Shown here: positions 26,449 to 35,431 of the stretch, one piece after another
Layout: the number at the start of each line of letters is the position of its first letter
How positions within the stretch are numbered: position 1 is the stretch's first letter
Assembly (NCBI RefSeq): GCF_000025865.1
Contig: NC_014002.1
Coordinates: 434,001 to 498,000 of the forward strand
Source: Methanohalophilus mahii DSM 5219
GTDB taxonomy: Archaea; Halobacteriota; Methanosarcinia; Methanosarcinales; Methanosarcinaceae
Direction of reading: 5' to 3'
DNA length: 64,000 bases
Position numbers and translations under genes: made by a program
The notes under the pieces: generated by a model
Seen by the model: the letters and a program-made list of their open reading frames with translations, nothing else
Database searches by the model: none
What the model was told of the DNA's origin: nothing

Positions 26449-27294
26449 ATGGAAGAACATAATATTGTTCTGGATGAGGATATTATAGTAGGGAACCATT
26501 CCGATATACGCTACGGTATAATTGCTGATTCGGTGATAATCGGAGAAAGGGTGTCGGTATCGGGTGATGTACTTGCCAGGTCTGATATTCGTATAGACAT
26601 CTGGTCAAAAATCGGTGGCAATGTACGCTGTGGCGAAAATGGTTATATTGGCGAATTTGTGAAAATAGATGGCAAACTTTTCGTCAATGGAGATCTTGAT
26701 GTTGGTAATGATGTGAAGATCAACAGAGGTTTCGAAGCTCATGGCTGGATAGTTGTTCGTAATCCTGTACCTGTAATCACCTATATTTTCCTCTATATCT
26801 CCGAACTTTTACGTATGGGTAAGGGTGAAGAAGTAGAAAGGGCTATGAGTGAATTCTTTGAAGAGGAAGCAAAAGAGATCAGTTATGGTGCTATGGTAGT
26901 TCCCAACGGATCCCGCATATCTGCAGACTCTATAAGGGTTCCTGGTACAGCCACCATAGGTAATAACTGCAGGCTAGTAGGTAATATAAGGGCTGAATCT
27001 TTGGAAATGGGCGATGCTACTACTTTGTATGGAAGTATCAGGACAGCCAGTGATATTGAGATAGGTGAAAATAACGCCATTCATGGTAACATTGTCTCCC
27101 GGGGTAGGGTTATAGTGGGTAAAGGTACCCATATATTGGGAGAGATCAATGCTTACTCTATCAGGATCCACGAGGATTCAAGGGTTGATGGTGTGATGCG
27201 TGCCACCGGTGGCACCACATTCATACGTGAGGAAGAAGAGGTCGCCCAAGACAGGGAACTGATAAAACTGGATGTAGCAGACCAACAGCAATAA
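26449..27294 (+). CDS. bactofilin-like polymer-forming / hexapeptide beta-helix protein
   Basis: 281 aa. Two blocks of short repeating beta-strand turns (about 10-110 and 150-265; for example DSVIIGERVSVSGDVLARSD and IEIGENNAIHGNIVSRGRVI) flank a helical insert of ~40 residues (ISELLRMGKGEEVERAMSEFFE). The layout fits archaeal bactofilin-like cytoskeletal proteins rather than a sugar acyltransferase. The frame remains protein-like for about 18 codons upstream of the first ATG (IEEDQLLKTFVIPPNTK), without ATG, GTG or TTG, so the true start may be non-canonical near 26398. Confidence 0.7.
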   Translation: MEEHNIVLDEDIIVGNHSDIRYGIIADSVIIGERVSVSGDVLARSDIRIDIWSKIGGNVRCGENGYIGEFVKIDGKLFVNGDLDVGNDVKINRGFEAHGWIVVRNPVPVITYIFLYISELLRMGKGEEVERAMSEFFEEEAKEISYGAMVVPNGSRISADSIRVPGTATIGNNCRLVGNIRAESLEMGDATTLYGSIRTASDIEIGENNAIHGNIVSRGRVIVGKGTHILGEINAYSIRIHEDSRVDGVMRATGGTTFIREEEEVAQDRELIKLDVADQQQ

Positions 27295-27308
27295 AAAGGT
27301 GTTCTTTT

Positions 27309-28472
27309 TTGAGTGAAACTACTGAGATTTATAACTCTATTGTAGAGAAAGATTCAAAATACGTTATGCAAAACTACGGTCGTTATCCTATTGCACTGGA
27401 TAAAGGAGCAGGGGCTCTTGTATGGGATACTGCCGGCAAACAGTATATCGATTGTGTGGCAGGAATAGCCGTAAACAATGTTGGACATTGCCACCCTCAA
27501 GTTGTGAATGCGATACAGGAGCAGGCAGGCAAACTCATCCATGTATCCAATCTCTATTATACCGATGTACAGGCTGACCTTGCAGAAAAACTTTCCCAGA
27601 TTACCGGCATGGATCGCCTTTTCTTCTGCAATTCCGGCACCGAGGCCATAGAAGCTGCCATGAAACTGGCCCGGGCCCATTCAGGGAAAAAGAACTTCGT
27701 GGCTACAGAAGGCTCATTTCACGGCAGGACTATGGGTGCCCTTGCGGTAACTTCCAAAGAGGCCTACAGGAAGCCCTTTGAACCCCTTCCTGGCAGGGTG
27801 GATTTTGTATCTTATGATAATGCTGATGCAATTGCAGATGCCATTGATTCGGATACTGCAGCGGTAATCGTGGAACCCATACAGGGAGAAGGTGGTGTTA
27901 ATGTTCCTACCTCAAATTACCTGAAAGAGGTCCGGGAAATCTGTGATGAAACTGATACTCTGTTGATATTCGATGAGGTACAGACCGGTTTTGGGCGTAC
28001 TGGCAAGTGGTTCTGTAAGGATTACTTCAATGTTACCCCGGACATAATGACAATGGCCAAAGCACTTGGGGGTGGTTTTCCCATGGGCGCCATTGCAAGC
28101 AGGGAGGGTATTGTTTTCCAGAAGGGCCAGCATGCAGCAACCTTTGGCGGAGGTCCTCTTGCATGTGCAGCAGCCCTGGCATCCATTAATGCAATTGAAA
28201 AGGAAGGACTCGTGGAACGCTCCCGCATTATGGGTGAGTATTTCGTGAAAAAACTGGAAGGTTTAAACCGTGAGGATTTCCTGGAAATCCGGGGTAAAGG
28301 ATTGATGATGGGCGTACATGTGAAGGACTCATGTGCGGAGATGGTAACTGAGGGCCTTGAGAGAGGTGTGCTGCTCAATTGCACAGCAGGCAACATACTG
28401 CGTATGGTGCCTCCGCTTGTCATAACCGAAGAACAGGTAGATTCGGTGGTGGATATAATTGGCAATTTATGA
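27309..28472 (+). CDS. argD: acetylornithine aminotransferase (class III)
   Basis: 387 aa, arginine pathway. TTG start at 27309 with AAGGTG upstream. Motifs: [57 protein letters not shown], and the PLP lysine in [15 protein letters not shown]. It overlaps hisC by 14 bases, so two amino-acid aminotransferases are translationally linked. Paralogues acting on other omega-amines cannot be fully excluded. Confidence 0.92.
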   Translation: MSETTEIYNSIVEKDSKYVMQNYGRYPIALDKGAGALVWDTAGKQYIDCVAGIAVNNVGHCHPQVVNAIQEQAGKLIHVSNLYYTDVQADLAEKLSQITGMDRLFFCNSGTEAIEAAMKLARAHSGKKNFVATEGSFHGRTMGALAVTSKEAYRKPFEPLPGRVDFVSYDNADAIADAIDSDTAAVIVEPIQGEGGVNVPTSNYLKEVREICDETDTLLIFDEVQTGFGRTGKWFCKDYFNVTPDIMTMAKALGGGFPMGAIASREGIVFQKGQHAATFGGGPLACAAALASINAIEKEGLVERSRIMGEYFVKKLEGLNREDFLEIRGKGLMMGVHVKDSCAEMVTEGLERGVLLNCTAGNILRMVPPLVITEEQVDSVVDIIGNL

Positions 28473-29544
28473 ACTGGTAAAACCTGAGATCAGGTCGATA
28501 GCTCCCTATGTACCGGGCAAATCGATTGCCGAGATCGCTGAAAAATATAATCTGGAAAGCGATTCGATTATCAAATTAGGCTCAAACGAAAATCCTCTGG
28601 GACCTTCTCCGGCAGCAGTCAGTGCCTTGCAGGAAGCTGCCGCCACTGTGAATATTTACCCTTCGGCAGATGCCAGGGAACTGGTGGATGCGATCTCTGC
28701 TTATGTTGGTATGCCCCAGGCCAATATTGTGGCATCCGGTCCGGGTATGGATGGTTTGCTTGACGGCCTGATGAGAATGCTCATGTCTGCAGACTCGGAA
28801 GTTGTGGTTACAACTCCAACCTTTTCCTATTACGAGATTTCTGCAACCGCATGTGGAGCAAAACCAGTGTTTGTGAAACGGAATGAAAATTTTGACGTGG
28901 ATATTGACAGGGTCATTGCTGCGGTAAATGAGAACACAAAAGTAGTTTTCATTTGCTCCCCAAACAATCCCACGGGCAATATCACTGCTGAAAAAGAACT
29001 ACGCAGGTTGCTGGATTCGGTTGAGTGCCTGGTTTTTGTGGACGAGGCCTATGTGGAATTTGCAGGTTCGGATATTGCATCTCTTGTAGGGGAATATGAT
29101 AATCTTGTTGTTGGCAGGACCTTTTCCAAAGCATTCGGGCTGGCAGGTTTGAGACTTGGCTACGGCATAATGCCTGCCTGGCTTAAGGTCGAATATATGA
29201 AAGCTGCTACTCCATTCAATGTAAGTGCACCGGCCGTTGCAGCAGGCATTGCTGCCCTTTCTGACAGAGAGCATCTGGAGGCCAGCCAACAGATGGTAAT
29301 CGATGGTCGTGAGTATTTGCAGGCAAATCTGCCTTTCAAAGTATATGGGTCACAGGCTAATTTTATGCTTGTGGATGTTGCGCCCAACAGTGCAAAGGAT
29401 GTATGTGACCATCTGTTGCGCAGGGGGATAATTGTCAGGGATTGTACTTCTTTCCGTGATGCAGGGGATTCCTTTATCAGGGTCACTGTAGGTACAGAAG
29501 AACAAAATGCAAGAATTGTGGAAGGCTTTTCAACCTATTTATGA
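28459..29544 (+). CDS. hisC: histidinol-phosphate aminotransferase (class I/II)
   Basis: 361 aa. TTG start inside the end of argD. Motifs: [41 protein letters not shown], and the PLP lysine in [18 protein letters not shown], all typical of HisC. Its stop overlaps the stop region of the convergent mptD by six bases, leaving no room for a separate terminator. Confidence 0.94.
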   Translation: MAIYELVKPEIRSIAPYVPGKSIAEIAEKYNLESDSIIKLGSNENPLGPSPAAVSALQEAAATVNIYPSADARELVDAISAYVGMPQANIVASGPGMDGLLDGLMRMLMSADSEVVVTTPTFSYYEISATACGAKPVFVKRNENFDVDIDRVIAAVNENTKVVFICSPNNPTGNITAEKELRRLLDSVECLVFVDEAYVEFAGSDIASLVGEYDNLVVGRTFSKAFGLAGLRLGYGIMPAWLKVEYMKAATPFNVSAPAVAAGIAALSDREHLEASQQMVIDGREYLQANLPFKVYGSQANFMLVDVAPNSAKDVCDHLLRRGIIVRDCTSFRDAGDSFIRVTVGTEEQNARIVEGFSTYL

Positions 29545-29901
29545 GAGGCTTTCGACCTCATTTATTTCCATAAGGGGGTAATCCCGTTCCTGGTTGTAGG
29601 TCATGGATGCCCGGATTCTGGTATTTCCGTGAATTACTTGCAGGCCTACTGTCAACATTCTTCCCTCAAGCTCACAGTATCCGAATTCATCATTTAATTT
29701 TGTGGCTATCATATCCCTGTTTATATTCACATTGATCTCTTCAACAAACGGCTGTACAGAAATACTTTCAGCAATGGCTCTTTCCATGCTATCCGCATTT
29801 TGCAGGTTAAGGGGCGAACCCGTGAACTGGTGGTAGAGGGCTCCCAGTTTGATCCCTGCTTCAAAGGCGGCTATTTGTGCATCATCAGGTCTGTTTTCCA
29901 T
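29539..29901 (-). CDS. mptD: archaeal dihydroneopterin aldolase
   Basis: 120 aa, MptD/DUF372 family, unrelated to bacterial FolB. It makes 6-hydroxymethyl-7,8-dihydropterin for tetrahydromethanopterin or sarcinapterin. Family marks: [18 protein letters not shown] near the start and an acidic C-terminus. No ribosome site precedes the ATG; a TATA-like CTATTTATATTTG (29923-29935, plus-strand reading) is centred 28 bases upstream, consistent with a leaderless transcript. Confidence 0.9.
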   Translation of the reverse strand: MENRPDDAQIAAFEAGIKLGALYHQFTGSPLNLQNADSMERAIAESISVQPFVEEINVNINRDMIATKLNDEFGYCELEGRMLTVGLQVIHGNTRIRASMTYNQERDYPLMEINEVESLS

Positions 29902-30006
29902 GATTGGTGGGATGGCAGGGTGCTATTTATATTTGTGGATGGGGCACATTTTTACATAGTATCAGGTATAATGTGGTATGGTTACAAAAAATAAGGAGTA
30001 TATTGT

Positions 30007-30498
30007 ATGAGTACGCTTGAAAACCTTGAAGGAGCATTTGCCGGCGAATCAATGGCAAACAGGAAGTATCTGGCCTTTGCAAAAAAAGCTGATGACGAAG
30101 GCTTTCCCCAGATTGCAAAACTTTTCAGGGCTGCCGCAGCAGCTGAGACAGTTCATGCTCACAACCATCTGGAAATTATGAATGGTATCAAGAGCACTGA
30201 GGAAAACCTCAGGGAGGCCATCGAAGGAGAAACCTATGAGTTTGAGGAAATGTATCCCGCATTCATAACACAGGCAAAAAAGGAAGACAACGGTAAGGCT
30301 GCCTGGAGTTTTGATGTTGCCAACCAGGTAGAGGCAATCCATGCCGAACTCTACAAGAAAGCCCTTGACAATGCAGGTAACAATGACGAGGTTGACTATT
30401 ACGTCTGTGAGGTTTGTGGCAATACTGTGGAAAACGGTGCTCCTGATGTATGTCCTATCTGTGGGGCTCCCGCTTCTAAGTTCAAGAAAATTGATTAA
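30007..30498 (+). CDS. rbr: rubrerythrin
   Basis: 163 aa. Non-heme di-iron peroxidase with C-terminal rubredoxin. The N-terminal four-helix domain has two E-x2-x-Y/E-x-x-H type ligands (GESMANRKYLAF, AAAETVHAHNH, EGETYEFEEMYPAF, QVEAIHAELY). The rubredoxin end is CEVCGNTV...CPICGAPASKF. AAGGAG lies at ideal spacing before the ATG. Likely a hydrogen-peroxide defence enzyme, cytoplasmic. Confidence 0.96.
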   Translation: MSTLENLEGAFAGESMANRKYLAFAKKADDEGFPQIAKLFRAAAAAETVHAHNHLEIMNGIKSTEENLREAIEGETYEFEEMYPAFITQAKKEDNGKAAWSFDVANQVEAIHAELYKKALDNAGNNDEVDYYVCEVCGNTVENGAPDVCPICGAPASKFKKID

Positions 30499-30667
30499 AA
30501 TGTCCTGTTGATTGGGGCATATCCCTTTATTTTTATTTATTACCCCTGAATGCTGGTTTAAATGCTATATTTTTATTTTTGCTAATTAGTGTACAGTGTT
30601 TTATGTACATTAATTGTATATTCAGTGCCATATTTATTATCCCTATGGTCATGGAACATTACGGGTA

Positions 30668-31963
30668 ATGGAATCAGGACATTATTCTTTTACCAGCATT
30701 GTATTTTATTCTCTTATTTCTGTGACTTTGTTTTGTGTGCTGGCAACCTCTCAGGCTTCAGCGGACTGGGGGCAGAATGAAGTGGAAGTGAATTCAGTAT
30801 ATGAAGTAGGCTGCGGGGTTGTCCATGTCTCAAAAGAGATAACTTTTACCAATATGGATGAAAATACCCGTTACTGGCAGGGATTTTACTCTTCACTAAA
30901 TTATCCTGTTGCCCCGGGTCATTCGAATCTTAGTTCCTTTGATGATTCTTCTGAAATAAAATCCAAAAGAGCTGAGGATGGGGGAAACTATTACATGTTT
31001 ACATTCAATGAGAATGTATGGTATGGAGATAGTTACATTTTAACACTGGAATATGATGTAAGGATGGACCCCATCTATACCACTTTCACAATACGGGAAC
31101 AATCGGATTCTGGAAATGTGAAACTCATTGTCCCGGATAATTATGAGGCATATCTGGAAGATGTTGACTATGCAAAAGAAAATCTGGACGATCATGCAGT
31201 TTATACGTTTGATAACAAAAGTTTCCAGGAATTTCCTTTGCGGATAGATTGTGTAAAAACAGTGGACACCATGGTTGACAGTGAAATTGTTTCCCTGGAA
31301 GGCAGGAATGTCAGCATCAGTGTTGAATACCGGCAAGGAAATGATGAATGGGCACAGAATGTGCTGGACAAAACGGCTACATATCTTCCCTTGCTGGAGG
31401 ATGTCTGGGGAGCTCCTTACCCGGGCAATTCATATCTCACAATAAGGGAATCCTCAATTGCGGAAACCAAAGGCTACGATGGTTTCAATTATGGTAATGG
31501 TACGATATCCCTTCTACACTCAGCAGGAGACCGTGTGCTGATACATGAGCTTTCCCACAGCTGGACCCATGCATGCAATTTTGAGCAACTCTGGATGCAT
31601 GAAGGTTACGCCAATCTGTATACTTTCCTCGTGTTAAAACAGACAAATCCAGAAAAAGCCCTAACTATGAAATCCGAACTTGAGGATGGCTATGGTAAAA
31701 ATGGGCACAATTTTGTACAGGCTCTTGATGGCTGGTCGATTCCGGATGAATATAACACTTCCAGCTCAGAATCAATTGGATATGGTTACAGTAAATCTTT
31801 TGTTTTCGTATCAGATATTTATGAAAATGTTGGATTTGAGAGGATGCAAATCGCCAACAGGAAGTTGTTGGCCACCGGGAATGTGGATACTTCTGATCAT
31901 ATTTCAATAATTGAATCGGTTTCAGGCAAAGAGTTCGATGAAATGTATTCTAATTTTGTCTAA
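30668..31963 (+). CDS. secreted gluzincin-type metallopeptidase
   Basis: 431 aa from ATG 30668 (CGGGT just upstream), giving a clean N-terminal signal sequence ending around LATSQASA; an in-frame start at 30614 would add 18 residues before the signal. The active site is IHELSHSWTH (zinc HEXXH) followed by WMHEGYANLY, where Glu is the third ligand as in M1-like enzymes, but only 14 residues separate HEXXH and Glu against 18 in classical M1. The N-terminal half is beta-rich. No sorting signal or second TM helix is seen, so it may be released. Substrate unknown. Confidence 0.8.
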   Translation: MESGHYSFTSIVFYSLISVTLFCVLATSQASADWGQNEVEVNSVYEVGCGVVHVSKEITFTNMDENTRYWQGFYSSLNYPVAPGHSNLSSFDDSSEIKSKRAEDGGNYYMFTFNENVWYGDSYILTLEYDVRMDPIYTTFTIREQSDSGNVKLIVPDNYEAYLEDVDYAKENLDDHAVYTFDNKSFQEFPLRIDCVKTVDTMVDSEIVSLEGRNVSISVEYRQGNDEWAQNVLDKTATYLPLLEDVWGAPYPGNSYLTIRESSIAETKGYDGFNYGNGTISLLHSAGDRVLIHELSHSWTHACNFEQLWMHEGYANLYTFLVLKQTNPEKALTMKSELEDGYGKNGHNFVQALDGWSIPDEYNTSSSESIGYGYSKSFVFVSDIYENVGFERMQIANRKLLATGNVDTSDHISIIESVSGKEFDEMYSNFV

Positions 31964-32169
31964 TGAGTTGTTAGGGTAAAAACTGACATACTTCTCATGC
32001 ATATTGTATGGATGTTTTATGGTTGGCTTTGCGGGTCTTTTTTGGGTTCCTTGATAGGTTCATTTGAGGAGTGTCAGTCCGCTTGTTTCTACCCATTGAT
32101 ATTTCTCATCTAATCCGTGCGGATGTATCTCTCAAGATCTAAGGTCAAATCCTTATAGGTAATATCAAA

Positions 32170-32191
32170 AGCGGGCTTTTCAAGACCCGCT
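32170..32191 (-). terminator. hairpin terminator at the end of the feo operon, stop codon in the loop
   Basis: On the minus strand AGCGGG...CCCGCT (arms 32186-32191 and 32170-32175) followed by TTTT. The TGA stop of the DtxR-type gene lies in the ten-base loop. Confidence 0.7.
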
Positions 32192-32836
32192 CTCGATTTT
32201 CACATAGATGCAGTCTGCCATTTCCCGGTCAACTGCATAACGTGTATGTTCCAGGTCGAAAACATAGGATGGATATGACTGTACAAGTCCTATGGGCATG
32301 CTTGGCAGCACTCCCATTGACATGATTTTTTGTAGTCTTTCTTCATCCTTTATGTCAAAATATGCAACCTTGCCCTGTTGGCCATTGCTCAGGGCCGAGA
32401 GAGGTGCAACGACCCTCTCGATTCTGTCTTTGGCTTTTCTGCAGCACTCTCCTTCTGGGATATTTCTTCCGTGGGGGCATGTTTTGGGATGGCCCAGAAG
32501 GGTGCATATTTTATCATCTATGCCCCTGTGGAGCACATGTTCGAATTCACAGGCAGCATTGTGGATATACCTGTCCTTTGTGTCAAGCACGTCTGCAAGC
32601 AAACGTTCGGCAAGCCGGTGTCTTCTGACTACGTTTCTGCCGTTTTCAATTCCCTTCTGGCTGAGAATTATATTGTTGCCCTGAAGGGTGATGTTTTTCT
32701 TCTCTATTAGTTCGAGTATTTCGGGTGATTTTTTTTCCACCCCGAGTGTATCCAGTGGAACTGAAACCATTCCCTTTTCTTCTGTAAATCTCCACATTTT
32801 CTCAATGATCTCTTCTGCATCGTTACTGATCTTCAC
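32180..32836 (-). CDS. DtxR/IdeR-family metal-dependent repressor
   Basis: 218 aa, GTG start with AGAGGTG upstream. N-terminal winged helix, then the dimer/metal region with RHRLAERLLADVL, AACEFEHVLHRGIDDKICTLLGHP and CPHGRNIP (typical DtxR metal ligands Glu, His, Cys), and a C-terminal FeoA/SH3-like domain. It is the last gene of a feoB-zinc ribbon-dtxR operon and overlaps the zinc-ribbon stop (GTGA). Two operator-like repeats precede feoB, so it probably represses its own operon when ferrous iron is plentiful; this is inference. Confidence 0.9.
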   Translation of the reverse strand: MKISNDAEEIIEKMWRFTEEKGMVSVPLDTLGVEKKSPEILELIEKKNITLQGNNIILSQKGIENGRNVVRRHRLAERLLADVLDTKDRYIHNAACEFEHVLHRGIDDKICTLLGHPKTCPHGRNIPEGECCRKAKDRIERVVAPLSALSNGQQGKVAYFDIKDEERLQKIMSMGVLPSMPIGLVQSYPSYVFDLEHTRYAVDREMADCIYVKIESGS

Positions 32837-32997
32837 TTGAATACACCTCTTAGCAATTTTTCCAGTTTTGTTTCTTTGGGAATTTCATACTTACAGTTTG
32901 GGCATTTCTGCATATTGCATGAATGCAGTTTGCCACATCCTGCACACGTCGATTTGTCAGGTTCATCGAATTCGAATCCGCAAAACGGGCATTTCAT
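32833..32997 (-). CDS. 54-residue double zinc-ribbon protein in the feo operon
   Basis: Small gene with three CXXC-type pairs: MKCPFCGFEF, CAGCGKLHSC, KCPNCKYEIP; the C-terminal third is basic. Its ATG overlaps the feoB stop (ATGA) and its stop overlaps the GTG start of the repressor, so it is tightly coupled to both. Such Cys-rich peptides accompany feoB in other methanogens; it may be a metal-binding adaptor or a FeoA/FeoC-like helper. Function unproven. Confidence 0.75.
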   Translation of the reverse strand: MKCPFCGFEFDEPDKSTCAGCGKLHSCNMQKCPNCKYEIPKETKLEKLLRGVFK

Positions 32998-35027
32998 AGT
33001 ATCACTCCGAAATAATTGAGCAGGTAATTGACTACAAAACCAACTCCAAAGGCACTTGGGAATATGAAAGCTGCCATTGCAAAGGCTGTTTTTAGTCCCC
33101 TTTCCTTTACTGTCATCATGAACTGGGCTATGCAGGGCATGAACAGGGTCAGGGTAACAGCAGCTACCACAATGTTTACTCCGGTCAGCATTCCTGCATT
33201 ATACATGTCGAAAAGACCGGCAGCACCAAAATCTCTCCTGAAGAATCCAAACAGGAACATCACCCCTGCCTCTGCGGGCAAACCTATCCACTGTGAGGGA
33301 TATGCCAGCAGTTTCACAGCAATATCGAACAGACCGATGAGTCTTCCAATCCATATCACTACACTGGCTACAATAAACAGTGGCAACACTTCAAGGAAAT
33401 ACCACTGCATCCTTGAGTATGTTTTTATAGCGACATTGGATATTTTAGGCAGGCGCAGGGGTGGCATTTCTACAAAGAAATTTGGTTTTTCTCCGGACAT
33501 GACCTTTGATGCCAGAAATCCTATGAGTATCAATTCCAAAAATACTACAATTGCCCATATGAACAATGCTTTTGAGCTGAAGGACAACACTCCCAGAATC
33601 ACTCCTAGCTGTGCGGAGCAGGGAATAGCAAGTGCAAGCAGCATGCTTGCTATGACTCGTTCACGTTTAGTTTCCAGGGTACGTGTGACCATTGTCGCCA
33701 TGGTAACACAGCCAAATCCCAGTACCATGGGGATTACTGCTCTTCCGCTGAGGCCAATCTTCTTGAATAGTCTGTCAATGAGCATGGCAAGCCTGGGCAG
33801 ATATCCTGTGTCCTCTATTATCGAGAATACTATGAAGAAAGCACCTACCAGGGGCATTATCAGTGCGATAGCATAGGTGATTGCCTGGGTGAATATCCCA
33901 TATTCTCCTACAAACAGGTCCTGAATGACTGGATAGGGAACAAGGGCATTGAAATTAGCAATAACCCATGGATTGATCTGTTCTCCAAAAAGTGTTCCTT
34001 CCAGATAATCAACCACCGTTCCTGCTGCAAATACTCCTACAAATTTGTAAAGACCGAAATAGAGTATTAGGAGGAGTATTGGTATGCCTGTAATTGGCCG
34101 GATCAGAAGTTTATCAATACGCCTACTTATACTGTTTTCATTTTCATGCGTCTTTTTTTCGGCTGCTTTCTCTCTATCTTCCTTCTGTGTCATGACTGAA
34201 TCGATTATTTCATTGACATTATCCTGCCTTTTTATTGCTATTTTCAGATTGAGTGGTTCACTGTGTTCAGCTTGGCTGTCATCAACAATTAGTCCTATCC
34301 TTTCCGGTTCTTCTTCCTTTCTTTGAATTTTTTCGAAAGCAATAAGATCCTTCTGGAGCAGAAGTTGTGCAAGGGCTCTTTTTGCTACTCTATATTCAGA
34401 ATTCAGGGAAGAAACTGTTTTCTCAATTGCAGATTCGATTTCTTCACCGTAATTTGGAATGAAATGCTTTTGAGTGGGTTTGTAGTTGGCGATAGTCTCT
34501 TCCAGCTCTTTCAAACCCCTGCCAGTGGTCGAGACTGTACTAACGACTGGAATCCCCAGCCTTTGTGCAAGTCTCTGAGTATCAATCTCTACTCCTCTTT
34601 CTTCAGCCTCATCCATCATATTGAGTACAAGTATGAGGGGTACGTCTGCTTCAATTAACTGGATTGTAAGGGGCAGCATCCTCCTCAGATTTTTTGCATC
34701 CACTACATGGAGGTATACATGGGCATCTTCATCAAGGACGTATTTCTGGGCCACCCTTTCCTCCTCTGTAATGGGCAGCATAGAGTACATTCCGGGGGTA
34801 TCTATTATCTCGTACTCCTTTCCTGCTATCGTTCCGTCTCCTTTACTGATCTCTACCGTGGTTCCGGGATAGTTGGAAACTATGGTATAGCTGTTCGAGA
34901 AGTGGTTGAAGAGGACACTTTTTCCGACATTCGGATTGCCTACAAGCACTATTTTTTCAAGTCCGTTTGAAGGAGTTTCCGATATCTGGCAGCATTTGCC
35001 TTTTGTTTTTAGTGTTGGTAACTTCAT
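32994..35027 (-). CDS. feoB: ferrous iron transporter FeoB
   Basis: 677 aa membrane GTPase-permease. The G domain has GNPNVGKSVLFNHF (G1), TTVEISKG, DTPGMYSM (G3) and LNMMDEAEERG (G4, NxxD form). After a charged linker (~200-300, Glu/Lys-rich) come the Gate and core membrane segments with PMVLGFGCVTMAT and the second Gate region ALAIPCSAQLGV. GAGAGG precedes the ATG. Promoter region holds two TTAGG-N4-CCTAA sites. No feoA gene is adjacent; the repressor's SH3-like end is the only FeoA-like domain here. Confidence 0.95.
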   Translation of the reverse strand: MKLPTLKTKGKCCQISETPSNGLEKIVLVGNPNVGKSVLFNHFSNSYTIVSNYPGTTVEISKGDGTIAGKEYEIIDTPGMYSMLPITEEERVAQKYVLDEDAHVYLHVVDAKNLRRMLPLTIQLIEADVPLILVLNMMDEAEERGVEIDTQRLAQRLGIPVVSTVSTTGRGLKELEETIANYKPTQKHFIPNYGEEIESAIEKTVSSLNSEYRVAKRALAQLLLQKDLIAFEKIQRKEEEPERIGLIVDDSQAEHSEPLNLKIAIKRQDNVNEIIDSVMTQKEDREKAAEKKTHENENSISRRIDKLLIRPITGIPILLLILYFGLYKFVGVFAAGTVVDYLEGTLFGEQINPWVIANFNALVPYPVIQDLFVGEYGIFTQAITYAIALIMPLVGAFFIVFSIIEDTGYLPRLAMLIDRLFKKIGLSGRAVIPMVLGFGCVTMATMVTRTLETKRERVIASMLLALAIPCSAQLGVILGVLSFSSKALFIWAIVVFLELILIGFLASKVMSGEKPNFFVEMPPLRLPKISNVAIKTYSRMQWYFLEVLPLFIVASVVIWIGRLIGLFDIAVKLLAYPSQWIGLPAEAGVMFLFGFFRRDFGAAGLFDMYNAGMLTGVNIVVAAVTLTLFMPCIAQFMMTVKERGLKTAFAMAAFIFPSAFGVGFVVNYLLNYFGVIL

Positions 35028-35041
35028 TTTAACCTCTCTTT

Positions 35042-35055
35042 TTAGGGTTACCTAA
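35042..35055 (-). promoter_or_regulatory. DtxR-like operator, promoter-proximal copy
   Basis: TTAGGGTTACCTAA: TTAGG/CCTAA inverted repeat with a four-base spacer, 15 bases upstream of the feoB ATG. It resembles DtxR/MntR-family boxes. Confidence 0.65.
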
Positions 35056-35066
35056 TATAGAGTTTC

Positions 35067-35080
35067 TTAGGGTTGCCTAA
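35067..35080 (-). promoter_or_regulatory. DtxR-like operator, TATA-proximal copy
   Basis: TTAGGGTTGCCTAA, identical to the other copy except at one spacer base, starting 25 bases from it. It abuts a TATA-like AATTTTTAAATA (35081-35092, read on the minus strand), so occupancy would cover the transcription start. Confidence 0.65.
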
Positions 35081-35267
35081 TATTTAAAAATTGTGCATGA
35101 GGCAATAATCGATTGAGTAAAACCGACAACTTATCCTCAGTCTCATGGGACGAAAAAAGACTATACAATAATCTGCAGGATATTTTTTAAAGAATTGGAG
35201 CTGTAATTAAAGGATAGTATGTCAACTGATGCATTCCAATTGATGAAAATCTTTAAAAAATCAATGG

Positions 35268-35342
35268 TGCTCCGATCGGGATTCGAACCCGAGTCACAGG
35301 AGTGAGAGTCCTGTATGATTGGCCGTGCTACACTATCGGAGC
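35268..35342 (-). tRNA. tRNA-Glu (anticodon CTC)
   Basis: Acceptor GCTCCGA/TCGGAGC, anticodon stem CAGGA/TCCTG with loop CTCTCAC, T arm TCGGG-TTCGAAT-CCCGA, discriminator A. CCA follows in the genomic sequence (35265-35267), unlike the other three tRNA genes here. Confidence 0.95.
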
Positions 35343-35408
35343 TCTTATGCCTTGAGGGCACAATCCTAAAGCAATTTATGTTATATTAAGCTTTTGTAAA
35401 AACAAGAA

Positions 35409-35431
35409 GCGGGATTAGGCAAACATCCCGC
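35409..35431 (-). terminator. hairpin at the 3' end of the PAN gene, stop codon in the loop
   Basis: On the minus strand GCGGGAT (35431-35425) and ATCCCGC (35415-35409) enclose GTTTGCCTA and are followed by a T-rich stretch TTCTTGTTTTT. The PAN stop codon TAA is at the loop end. Confidence 0.65.
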
